IMG/VR virus record: IMGVR_UViG_3300020477_000102
Location: 1-28,317 of that record
Source: a virus
Strand: one strand, 5' to 3'
Length of the DNA stretch: 28,317 bases
Positions 21,841 through 28,199 of this stretch are shown piece by piece. The position numbers and the translations under genes were made by a program. The notes beneath the pieces were generated by a model. It was not told the DNA's origin and made no database searches. It worked only from the letters and a program-made list of their open reading frames with translations. Positions within the stretch are counted from its first letter, which is position 1. Each line of letters begins with the position of its first letter.

Positions 21841-22686
21841 ATGATATTGATTGATTTCAATCAGGTAATGATTGGAAATTTGATGATGAATGCAAAAACT
21901 CAGGCTGATGTATCTGAGGACCTACTACGACATATGATTTTGAATACGCTTCGGATGTATAGGAAGCAATTCAATAAACAGTACGGAGAGATAATCATAT
22001 GTAATGACAGCCGACACTACTGGAGAAAGGATGTATTTCCTCTGTATAAAGCAGGCCGGAGTGAAGGTCGAGAAAAATCCCCATTTGACTGGGAAATCAT
22101 CTTTAAAATCTTTGACCAGCTACGGGAAGATTTGAAAGAGCATTTTCCCTATAAATTCATAGAAGTGTTAGGTGCTGAAGCGGATGATGTTATAGGAGTA
22201 ATATGTAAATATCATCACGCCGAAGAAAAAATCCTAATTCTTTCCTCTGATAAAGACTTTATCCAACTACACAAATACAAAGGAGTCCAGCAATATTCTC
22301 CTATGCAGAAGAAATTTGTACGACATCCTTCTCCCCAAGCATATCTCAAAGAGCATATTCTACGAGGAGATAGGGGTGACGGTGTACCAAATTTCCTTTC
22401 TGCGGATGATTGTCTTGTAGAAGGAGTCCGACAAACCCCTATTGCGAAGAAAAAACTAGATGTCTGGTTGACTAAGAAACCAGAGGAGATTTGCGAAAAT
22501 GCCGAACAGACTGAACGTTGGAGAAGAAATGAACAACTCGTGAATCTAGATAAAATTCCCGAAACCCTCGTTAGTGATATAGAAAACGCTTATAATAGAG
22601 TACCTCCAGGTAGTCGAAATAAACTATATAATTATTTTGTTATGAATAGGTTGTCTAAATTAACCGATGTGATTACGGATTTCTGA
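21841..22686 (+). CDS. rnh: RNase H / 5' nuclease (T4 rnh-like)
   Basis: This is the FEN-1-family 5'-to-3' exonuclease that removes RNA primers from Okazaki fragments. I choose ATG 21841 (MILIDFNQV), because the upstream in-frame ATG at 21796 lies inside the previous gene and the family begins at this strand. It has 281 residues. Metal-binding acidic residues lie in order: D5, D56 (CNDSRHYWRKDVFP), the EADD cluster at 113-116, SSDKDF with D137 and D139, and GDRGDGVPN at 176-184 in the helix-three-turn-helix DNA-binding part. T4 RNase H is about 305 residues. The ligase gene begins two bases after its end. Confidence 0.9.
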   Translation: MILIDFNQVMIGNLMMNAKTQADVSEDLLRHMILNTLRMYRKQFNKQYGEIIICNDSRHYWRKDVFPLYKAGRSEGREKSPFDWEIIFKIFDQLREDLKEHFPYKFIEVLGAEADDVIGVICKYHHAEEKILILSSDKDFIQLHKYKGVQQYSPMQKKFVRHPSPQAYLKEHILRGDRGDGVPNFLSADDCLVEGVRQTPIAKKKLDVWLTKKPEEICENAEQTERWRRNEQLVNLDKIPETLVSDIENAYNRVPPGSRNKLYNYFVMNRLSKLTDVITDF

Positions 22687-22687
22687 T

Positions 22688-24064
22688 ATGAATGACCAAG
22701 AAAATGTACGTAAAATTATGGATGATTGGGTTCCAGATATTCTAACGGAACTTGAAAGCGACAATTCACGTTTATTCAAGGAGGAAATCCTCCGAAAGAA
22801 CCTGGATAACGAGACTCTAAAGCGTGTCCTGAAAGCCGCTCTTGATCCCTATACTCAATATTATCAGAGAAAAATTCCTAAATATAGTCGAAAAGAAGAT
22901 CAACCCATTAAGAGTTTGAACTGGGCATTATCAGGACTAAACCAATTGACCAGTAGGGAATATACTGGAAACGCCGCCATTGATCACCTTCAAAAGATTC
23001 TCAGCTTAGTGACTGAAGAAAATGCTGAAGTTATTAAACGAGTGGTAACGAAGGATTTGAAGTGCGGAGTATCTATTGCTACAGTAAACAAGATATTTGG
23101 TAAAGATTTTATCAAGACATATCCTTGTATGCTTGCATCCGCATTCAATCAAAAGGCTTTTGAAGCTATTAAATATCCTGCTCTGGTACAGACAAAAATG
23201 GATGGTATGAGAGCAAATATTATCATTGATTCAGAAGGTGTGGTGGATGTACGGTCCAGAAATGGTAAACAAATCGCATTATCTGGTCATTTCGATGAAT
23301 TTGTAAAAAATGTATTCTACAAATCACCTACCCTAGCAAATTTAGATACATTTCACGGTGCAGTACTGGATGGTGAATTGCTTGTATTAGATGAGAATGA
23401 CCTCTATATCCTTGACAGAAAAACGGGGAATGGAATTCTAAATAAAGCAGTAAAAGAAACTATAACTCCAGAAGAGACTAAACGGGTTAGATTCGTATGT
23501 TGGGATATGATTCCTTTAGAAGACTTCAAGGAAGGGTTATGTAAAATACCTTATTTTGACCGACTAGATGTACTCCGAGAAAGAATGGATGGGGTATATA
23601 ATGCTCAGGAAGATCACCTCATTAGTATCTTGCAGACTGAAACAGTCGGAAATTATGCTGGGTGTGAAGAGATTTTCAATGAAGCATTGGAAGCAGGTGA
23701 AGAAGGAGTTATCGTAAAGAATGGAGATTCCCCTTGGGAAGATAAGCGTTCTAAATATCAAGTGAAGATGAAAGCCGAACTCGAGGCTGATTTACTTGTA
23801 GAAGGAGTCGTAGAGGGTACAGGAAAATACGCTGGACAAGTAGGATCTCTTGTATGTACGACAAAAGACGGAAATCTTAGAGTTAATGTTGGATCAGGCC
23901 TGAGTGATGAACAACGAAAGAAGGATCCAGACGAATATATAGGAAAGATAGTTTCCGTTAAATATAATGAAAAGATCAAGGATAAAAATAGCGATTATTG
24001 GTCGTTATTTTTACCTATATTCCAGGAATTGAGATTAGATAAGACTGTAGCGGATAACTTATGA
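22688..24064 (+). CDS. 30: ATP-dependent DNA ligase (gp30-like)
   Basis: The ligase seals nicks left after primer removal. It has 458 residues. An N-terminal helical DNA-binding domain (1-150) includes TKDLKCGVSIATVNKIFG. The catalytic core has motif I KMDGMR with adenylated K170, motif III LDGEL at 227-231, motif IIIa FVCWD at 269-273, motif IV EGVIVK at 339-344 and motif V YQVKMK at 357-362. An OB-fold end carries EGTGKYAGQVGSLVC. The length is close to T4 gp30 (487). The gene follows RNase H after one base and overlaps the next gene by ATGA, so primer removal and nick sealing are encoded together. Confidence 0.93.
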   Translation: MNDQENVRKIMDDWVPDILTELESDNSRLFKEEILRKNLDNETLKRVLKAALDPYTQYYQRKIPKYSRKEDQPIKSLNWALSGLNQLTSREYTGNAAIDHLQKILSLVTEENAEVIKRVVTKDLKCGVSIATVNKIFGKDFIKTYPCMLASAFNQKAFEAIKYPALVQTKMDGMRANIIIDSEGVVDVRSRNGKQIALSGHFDEFVKNVFYKSPTLANLDTFHGAVLDGELLVLDENDLYILDRKTGNGILNKAVKETITPEETKRVRFVCWDMIPLEDFKEGLCKIPYFDRLDVLRERMDGVYNAQEDHLISILQTETVGNYAGCEEIFNEALEAGEEGVIVKNGDSPWEDKRSKYQVKMKAELEADLLVEGVVEGTGKYAGQVGSLVCTTKDGNLRVNVGSGLSDEQRKKDPDEYIGKIVSVKYNEKIKDKNSDYWSLFLPIFQELRLDKTVADNL

Positions 24065-24573
24065 AATGGCTTTCTACTCAAGAGAATTTTCTAGAACCAG
24101 ATCATTTCCAACATCTGCAAACGATAATGTTTGGGGAAGAACTTCCTTGGTACTATATGGAGAATATAGATTCCCTGGATGATGTGGATAAGTTTCAATT
24201 CGTTCATTGTTTTTATGACCACGAACGTGGAATAACATCTAAATATTATGATTTATTCAGTTTCATTTTCGATAAGGTAAACGCTAAAAAACTCTATAGA
24301 ATAAAAGCAAATTTAATCACAAGAACACCTAGAAAAGAGATAGGTATATTTCATACTGATATTCCATCTAATCTTAAAAGTCCACAAGATGAGTATACCA
24401 CTTCAATTTTGTATATGAATACAAATGATGGATATACTGAATTTGAAAATGGACATAGGGTAGAGAGTGTAGCAAATAGATTCATTACCTTTCCAGAAGT
24501 AACGAATCACCGTGGTACCTCCTGTACAGATAAAAAGACTAGAACTGTAATTAATTTTAATTATTTAACCTGA
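24061..24573 (+). CDS. 2OG-Fe(II) oxygenase family protein
   Basis: The 170 residues have the standard metal triad: H98-T-D100 (GIFHTDIPS) and H150 (VTNHRG), with 2OG-binding R161 (KKTRTVINF). The double-stranded beta-helix strands TTSILYMNTNDGYTEFENG and NRFITFP fit the family. Small proteins of this type are common in marine T4-like phages and are unrelated in detail to the DUF6445-like gene at 10604. It would hydroxylate a protein, nucleic acid or small metabolite; the target is unknown. The start overlaps the ligase stop (ATGA), so it is co-translated with replication genes. Confidence 0.85.
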   Translation: MKWLSTQENFLEPDHFQHLQTIMFGEELPWYYMENIDSLDDVDKFQFVHCFYDHERGITSKYYDLFSFIFDKVNAKKLYRIKANLITRTPRKEIGIFHTDIPSNLKSPQDEYTTSILYMNTNDGYTEFENGHRVESVANRFITFPEVTNHRGTSCTDKKTRTVINFNYLT

Positions 24574-24582
24574 GGACAGACA

Positions 24583-24852
24583 ATGCCTGTATTAGTAGAC
24601 AACGTACCGAGTTTCCCTGGGAAAAACGTGTATAGTGTTAAACATAAGCCCACCAAAAAAGTGGTAGCAGTTGGTTTTGACAATAAAATGGATGCTAAAG
24701 ATAAGCGAAACGACTTGTCTAAAGACATTTGGGAAAAATGGAACAAGAAGGATAAGCAGACCAGAGGTCCTAAACCCTTTCCCTATATCGTGATTAAAGG
24801 AGAAGATCATCCAAGATACAATATCTATAATAGCGATGGGGAAGAAACTTAA
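24583..24852 (+). CDS. Hypothetical protein, 89 residues
   Basis: It starts at ATG 24583, with GAGGACAGACA upstream. It is basic and hydrophilic: a strand-rich beginning (NVYSVKHKPTKKVVAVGFD), a charged helix (DAKDKRNDLSKDIWEKWNKKD), then PKPFPYIVIKGEDH and a polar end. There is no cysteine and no membrane segment. A single small alpha/beta domain is likely. No family is recognised. It overlaps the next gene by 17 bases. Confidence 0.6.
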   Translation: MPVLVDNVPSFPGKNVYSVKHKPTKKVVAVGFDNKMDAKDKRNDLSKDIWEKWNKKDKQTRGPKPFPYIVIKGEDHPRYNIYNSDGEET

Positions 24853-25144
24853 AACAGGAAGAAATCCCTGGACAGGGAAGAAATATATTATCAGAGAAGG
24901 CGAAGAAGAGTGTCCTGATTGTAAAGAGGAATCAGGTGCTTGGGATACCGTTAAATCAGTAGGAGGTTATTTGAAAAGCGAATCAAAAATTCTTTCAGAC
25001 AAAAGACTAGCAATTTGCGAAAAATGTCCTCACTCTAAAGACTTGTATAACCGCGGATGGATCAACTATTGTAATATCTGTGGTTGTATGCTCAAAGTTA
25101 AAACCCGATTAAAATCTAGTAAATGTCCAGACGGAAGGTGGTAA
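24836..25144 (+). CDS. Zinc ribbon protein, 102 residues
   Basis: Cysteines come in pairs: CPDC at 26-29, CEKC at 61-64, CNICGC at 79-84, and a final CP near residue 97. The C-terminal half (ICEKCPH, NYCNICGCMLKVKTRL, KCPDGRW) is a pattern I recall from T4-like phage zinc-ribbon proteins, in which the last cysteine completes a site. Two zinc sites are likely. The role is probably nucleic-acid or protein binding; no enzyme motif is present. It overlaps the upstream gene by 17 bases, and the purM ATG follows immediately after its stop. Confidence 0.7.
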   Translation: MGKKLKTGRNPWTGKKYIIREGEEECPDCKEESGAWDTVKSVGGYLKSESKILSDKRLAICEKCPHSKDLYNRGWINYCNICGCMLKVKTRLKSSKCPDGRW

Positions 25145-26152
25145 ATGGATTATGAATCTGCAGGCGTAAGTCTCCAAGAGCAAAATCTATTCCATTTTAA
25201 ACTGTACAATAAGATGAATTGGCTTGGTGGTCACGTCGGATCATTCGATGTGGGTGCTGATTTTGTTGTATGCAGTACAGACGGAATAGGTTCAAAGATT
25301 AAGTTATATGATGAAAATAAAGACAAGAAAGGGGTATCCATTAAAAACCTCGGTAAAGACCTTGTCTCAAACGTATTCAATGACATTGTTACCTGTGGTG
25401 CAAGACCCCTGTTTATGAATGATTATCTAATGGTACCTAAAATGGATGATCTGTATCTAGAACTGATAGACGGGATCAATGAAGGATTGAAGGAAATACA
25501 GGTTCCTGTCCCTCTCCTAGGAGGTGAAACTGCTTTACAACCCGATGCAAATCCTTTCGATATAGCTGGTTTCGGAATAGGTGCTTGTCCCAAAACAAAA
25601 TACATAGACGGAAGTGCTATCAAGGAAGGGGATATGATGTTAGGTTTAGCATCTAATGGATTCCATTGCAACGGATACACGCTTATTAGAAAGGTCTTTA
25701 ATGAGTATACCTGGGATATTACTAAGGGAGATGACGGAAAACAGCAACTATTAGAGGATCTCCTGAGACCCACAAAGTCGTATGTAAACACAATCCTTGA
25801 TATTACTGACAAATTTACAGGTCTGATTCACGGTATTTCTCATATAGCTGGTTTCGGAAGAGACAATGTCCTTCGTCTCCTTGGAGAAAATCTAAATCTA
25901 AAACCTACCTGGACCAATGATTGGATCAAACCACCCGAATTTGATCGGATTCAAGAGATGGGTAGAATATCAGATCAAGAAATGAGAAAGGTTTTTAATG
26001 ACGGTATCGGGATGGTACTGATTGTGGATCCCAATGGGATCAACGATATTATATCTGAACTTCAGCATTTAGGTGAGGAAGTTTTTGTTTGTGGAAAAAT
26101 TGAACAACGATTCGTACAGGTAAAAAATGAAGAAACAGGAAGATACAACTAA
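25145..26152 (+). CDS. purM: Phosphoribosylformylglycinamidine cyclo-ligase (AIR synthetase)
   Basis: PurM closes the imidazole ring of purines, converting FGAM plus ATP to AIR in the host cytoplasm. Its 335 residues are close to the bacterial length of about 345. Family landmarks are in order: STDGIGSK at 44-51, the nucleotide-binding NDIVTCGARPLF at 79-90, GGETA at 126-130, SNGFHCNGYTLIRK, RPTKSYV and FNDGIGMVL. The usual Gly-rich TGGG near the middle is replaced by HIAGFGRDN, a variation worth noting. Phage-borne purM is a known auxiliary metabolic gene in marine T4-likes, thought to raise purine supply for DNA synthesis. It has no ribosome site of its own and directly follows the zinc-ribbon gene. 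Confidence 0.92.
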   Translation: MDYESAGVSLQEQNLFHFKLYNKMNWLGGHVGSFDVGADFVVCSTDGIGSKIKLYDENKDKKGVSIKNLGKDLVSNVFNDIVTCGARPLFMNDYLMVPKMDDLYLELIDGINEGLKEIQVPVPLLGGETALQPDANPFDIAGFGIGACPKTKYIDGSAIKEGDMMLGLASNGFHCNGYTLIRKVFNEYTWDITKGDDGKQQLLEDLLRPTKSYVNTILDITDKFTGLIHGISHIAGFGRDNVLRLLGENLNLKPTWTNDWIKPPEFDRIQEMGRISDQEMRKVFNDGIGMVLIVDPNGINDIISELQHLGEEVFVCGKIEQRFVQVKNEETGRYN

Positions 26153-26291
26153 ATACCAGAAAGAAGAGAAAAAGGTTCCTCAACACGTTATAGACGAAGC
26201 GGTAGCCGATGCTTCCAGGGAACGTGCTAAAGAACTAAAACAAATGGAGATGTTCGATTCTGAAGATTGGAATTGGAGCGGATTCAGGTAA
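26127..26291 (+). CDS. Small charged helical protein, 54 residues
   Basis: ATG 26127 lies inside the end of purM (26-base overlap) with ACAGGT six bases before, and the frame ends at TAA 26289-26291. The product is highly charged and helical (PQHVIDEAVADASRERAKEL), ending in a Trp-rich acidic patch (DSEDWNWSGFR). The terminal SEDWNW patch could be a protein-interaction tag. No family is recognised. Confidence 0.6.
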   Translation: MKKQEDTTKYQKEEKKVPQHVIDEAVADASRERAKELKQMEMFDSEDWNWSGFR

Positions 26292-26307
26292 TGAGAATGA
26301 GGTAAAA

Positions 26308-26637
26308 ATGAGAATTTTTCTAGCACTAGTAATAGGATTGTGGGCTTTTCCGATACTAGCCCACGATAACGAAACACACAAATTTAATGGAAATTACCCC
26401 ACACTTCAGGTCAGAGAACTGTGGCAAGTATGCAGTATGACATTCCAGGGTAAACATCCAGGACTCCCTCAGCAATTACGCTGGTTAGTATGCGACTGTT
26501 ATACGGACATTATACGAAGAGATTATACCCCGGAACAAGCGGCTAGAAAAGGTGAAGGCTTAGATGAGAAGGAATTGACAGTAACTTTGATCAAAGAATG
26601 TAACGGATTACTCCCTGCACCCGACGACCACATATGA
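26308..26637 (+). CDS. Secreted four-cysteine protein, paralogue of the 28057-27638 lipoprotein
   Basis: It has 109 residues after GAGGT. Residues 1-18 are a signal peptide (IFLALVIGLWAFPILA) with likely cleavage after Ala18. The mature domain has the pattern LQxRxxWxxCSxT, 16 residues, then CDCYxD, RxxY and a final CN: cysteines 42, 62, 64 and 98. The leftward lipoprotein of this window has the same pattern with identical C-to-CDC spacing, so the two are paralogues. Two disulfides in the periplasm are likely. The function is unknown; envelope stress, exclusion or lysis control are possible but unproven. The gene ends in an ATGA overlap with the next. Confidence 0.7.
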   Translation: MRIFLALVIGLWAFPILAHDNETHKFNGNYPTLQVRELWQVCSMTFQGKHPGLPQQLRWLVCDCYTDIIRRDYTPEQAARKGEGLDEKELTVTLIKECNGLLPAPDDHI

Positions 26638-26840
26638 TAAAGAAAATTTTGCAAATCATAGAGAACCTGCTAAAGCCTGTTCCTACTGATAAGAAAGCTG
26701 AAGATAGCTGGAACGAATCGGATATATATGATGATGCCGACGAAGATCCTTTCGATTCTAAGGGACATATGAATCGACTGAAAAAACTCCATCAGGATGC
26801 AAGAAAATCAACTAAACGTAACCCTAACCATCCTAATTAA
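26634..26840 (+). CDS. Small acidic protein, 68 residues
   Basis: ATG 26634 overlaps the upstream stop (ATGA). A short amphipathic helix (IKKILQIIENLLKP) is followed by a very acidic stretch (ESDIYDDADEDPFD) and a basic end (RLKKLHQDARKSTKRNP). The split charge and lack of hydrophobic core suggest a largely disordered protein. No family is recognised. It lies between two envelope-directed proteins. Confidence 0.55.
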   Translation: MIKKILQIIENLLKPVPTDKKAEDSWNESDIYDDADEDPFDSKGHMNRLKKLHQDARKSTKRNPNHPN

Positions 26841-26843
26841 TGA

Positions 26844-27041
26844 ATGAAACCTTGGTTTAATACAGCCCTTATTCTAGCACTTACCCTTATCTGGATAGTG
26901 ATAGGATATCAGCTACACTCAAGATTAAGTAATTTGGAGATGATACAAAAAGTACAGAGACACCAAGAAATTAATACACTAATGCGACAGGAACCAACTA
27001 TAGGGAATCCTGAAAACATTTACCGGAGAAAGGGTTTTTAA
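26844..27041 (+). CDS. Small membrane-anchored protein, 65 residues
   Basis: A single N-terminal membrane segment (about residues 6-23, FNTALILALTLIWIVIGY) is followed by a helical, polar tail (SRLSNLEMIQKVQRHQEIN) facing one side of the membrane, probably the periplasm. This arrangement is seen in inner-membrane spanins but also in many unrelated small proteins, and the tail is short for a spanin. It begins three bases after the upstream stop and lacks a strong ribosome site. Confidence 0.55.
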   Translation: MKPWFNTALILALTLIWIVIGYQLHSRLSNLEMIQKVQRHQEINTLMRQEPTIGNPENIYRRKGF

Positions 27042-27063
27042 AACAATGTATGGAGGACTTGGA

Positions 27064-27252
27064 ATGAAAGCAGGGGATTTAGATTATTATGCTCATCCTG
27101 ATAAACAACAAAAGGAGAAAAAAGTGGAACCTAAATATGTATTATTAGTTGATAACGGAACTTACGCTGAAGATTCCCTCTTGAAATTGATGTGGACTGT
27201 ACTCACCCACCGCTTTCACCATTGGAATAATGGTGAAGGATGGAGAGATTAG
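27064..27252 (+). CDS. Small hypothetical protein, 62 residues
   Basis: I choose ATG 27064 because GGAGG at 27052-27056 lies 7 bases upstream. An in-frame ATG at 27046 would add six residues (MYGGLG) but has no well-spaced ribosome site. The product has a Lys/Glu-rich middle (DKQQKEKKVEPKYV), a strand YVLLVDNGTYAED, and a His/Trp-rich end (THRFHHWNNGEGW). No family is recognised. It is the last rightward gene before the convergent junction. Confidence 0.55.
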   Translation: MKAGDLDYYAHPDKQQKEKKVEPKYVLLVDNGTYAEDSLLKLMWTVLTHRFHHWNNGEGWRD

Positions 27253-27284
27253 ATTTTATCTGTGCGAGGGCAATGTGCCCGGGA

Positions 27285-27319
27285 GAGGGTGGGGACTAAT
27301 GCTAATGATTAGAACCCTC
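27285..27319. terminator. Interrupted hairpin at a convergent junction
   Basis: GAGGGT (27285-27290) pairs with ACCCTC (27314-27319), and inside it CTAAT (27296-27300) pairs with ATTAG (27308-27312) around a 7-base loop. A short separate hairpin GGGCA/TGCCC lies at 27268-27280. The position between converging genes suits a two-way terminator, but there is no T-run on either side and the hairpin overlaps the end of the leftward gene. Confidence 0.3.
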
Positions 27320-27625
27320 GATCCGATGATGTCCAAACCAATATTGAACAGCATCCTTCTGACTAATAACCAACATACCTGTTATTGCTGATACTAGATC
27401 CCTTGAACTGTCAGGGACCACCTGGTAGAATAGCAAGAATAACATTAATATTAATAAACAAAACTGGGATAGGGTTACTACGACCCTAGCGGCGAAATGC
27501 AATCTCCGTTGCAAATCCTGCTCCGTAATCTCCATCTTTTCACCTTCAAATAGTGCATCAAGAATCTTTTCTTTAGCAGTTTCCTCGTGGTGGTCCTTAT
27601 GACCATAATATTTACTATTACTCAT
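27302..27625 (-). CDS. Holin-like membrane protein, 107 residues
   Basis: This leftward gene is second in a two-gene island. A charged, His-rich N-terminus (about 1-45) is followed by a strong membrane helix (47-69, VVVTLSQFCLLILMLFLLF) and a second, weaker one (77-96). It ends in QYWFGHHRIEGSNH. Two helices of which the last ends in YWFG plus a short charged tail is the layout of several phage holins that I recall with YWFGSS-type ends. Holins open the inner membrane at lysis. The late-promoter control of the island fits, but no endolysin gene is in the window, so the call is tentative. Confidence 0.5.
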   Translation of the reverse strand: MSNSKYYGHKDHHEETAKEKILDALFEGEKMEITEQDLQRRLHFAARVVVTLSQFCLLILMLFLLFYQVVPDSSRDLVSAITGMLVISQKDAVQYWFGHHRIEGSNH

Positions 27626-27637
27626 ACAACGACATAC

Positions 27638-28057
27638 TTATAAGAGTTTCGGTATTGTCTTCTGATTGTAGGTAGAATTCTGCTTTAGAGCCTCTCCTCT
27701 ACCCAATTTTTCCATTATTTTAGCGTTACAAGCGGTCATTAACTGATGTCCCATTGCTTCAGCCTGAGGTTTAGTTAATGTACCCAACTCGGATTGTTTA
27801 TAGTTGGTTCGCATCTCATCCACATAACAATCGCATATAGCGGCTACCATATTAGGTGGTATCTGCGGAGCTTTATAAGCGTGGGTTTGAGAGCAAATTG
27901 CCCATATGGACCTGAGTTGGAGAACTTCATAGTCTCCTGCAAACCTAGGTGGTTTTGGAACTACAGGTTCTGGTTTCTTGACAAATTCGTAGTTACATCC
28001 TATGAGAGTCAACCCAGACAGGACCACGAACATTAATTTCAACATATGTTTCATCAT
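27638..28057 (-). CDS. Lipoprotein with conserved four-cysteine domain
   Basis: A leftward gene with a perfect AGGAGGT ribosome site. Starts at 28057 or 28054 (ATGATG) are both possible, the second having better spacing. The signal LKLMFVVLSGLTLIGC has a lipobox LIGC with lipidated Cys21, then a Pro/Lys-rich tether. The domain at 45-112 carries LQLRSIWAICSQT, a 16-residue gap, CDCYVDEMRTNY and a final ACN: cysteines 55, 75, 77 and 110. The same pattern is in the rightward secreted protein at 26308. It is likely anchored in the outer membrane with two disulfides. Function unknown. Confidence 0.7.
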   Translation of the reverse strand: MMKHMLKLMFVVLSGLTLIGCNYEFVKKPEPVVPKPPRFAGDYEVLQLRSIWAICSQTHAYKAPQIPPNMVAAICDCYVDEMRTNYKQSELGTLTKPQAEAMGHQLMTACNAKIMEKLGRGEALKQNSTYNQKTIPKLL

Positions 28058-28060
28058 ATG

Positions 28061-28067
28061 ACCTCCT
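28061..28067 (-). promoter_or_regulatory. Perfect Shine-Dalgarno site for the lipoprotein gene
   Basis: On the minus strand the sequence reads AGGAGGT followed by CAT and then ATGATG. It is the strongest ribosome site in the window. The spacing to the second ATG (28054) is better than to the first (28057), leaving the start uncertain by one codon. Confidence 0.7.
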
Positions 28068-28107
28068 CGACTTAAAATAATGCGAAATAAAACTCTATTC
28101 CGTTATA

Positions 28108-28115
28108 TATTTATA
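28108..28115 (-). promoter_or_regulatory. T4-type late promoter motif TATAAATA, leftward
   Basis: The minus strand reads TATAAATA here, about 50 bases before the lipoprotein start, with a predicted transcript start near 28101 and a leader of about 44 bases ending in AGGAGGT. The neighbouring sequence is AT-rich, but the placement and leader length are what a functional late promoter needs. It would drive the lipoprotein and the holin-like gene late in infection. Confidence 0.62.
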
Positions 28116-28123
28116 TAAAAGAC

Positions 28124-28152
28124 TTGACATTGACCGTCGGAGGACGTATAAT
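28124..28152 (+). promoter_or_regulatory. Consensus sigma70 (early-type) promoter, divergent region
   Basis: TTGACA at 28124-28129 and TATAAT at 28147-28152, spacer 17, with the C and G context of the other five copies. The start near 28159 gives a leader of about 41 bases before ATG 28200, with GAAGGG as ribosome site. A GATAAATA (28171-28178) one base off the late consensus lies in the same leader, so the gene may also be expressed late. Confidence 0.87.
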
Positions 28153-28199
28153 AGAATCTGAAACAAATGAGATAAATACTCTTAACGAAGGGCGATTCT

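Noticed and set aside
26149-26158. CTAAATAC as a late promoter
   Set aside because: Differs from the octamer and falls inside a small gene rather than before a start.
27794-28036. 80-codon plus-strand frame opposite the leftward lipoprotein
   Set aside because: The leftward frame has a lipobox, a perfect ribosome site and a paralogue; the rightward frame has none of these.
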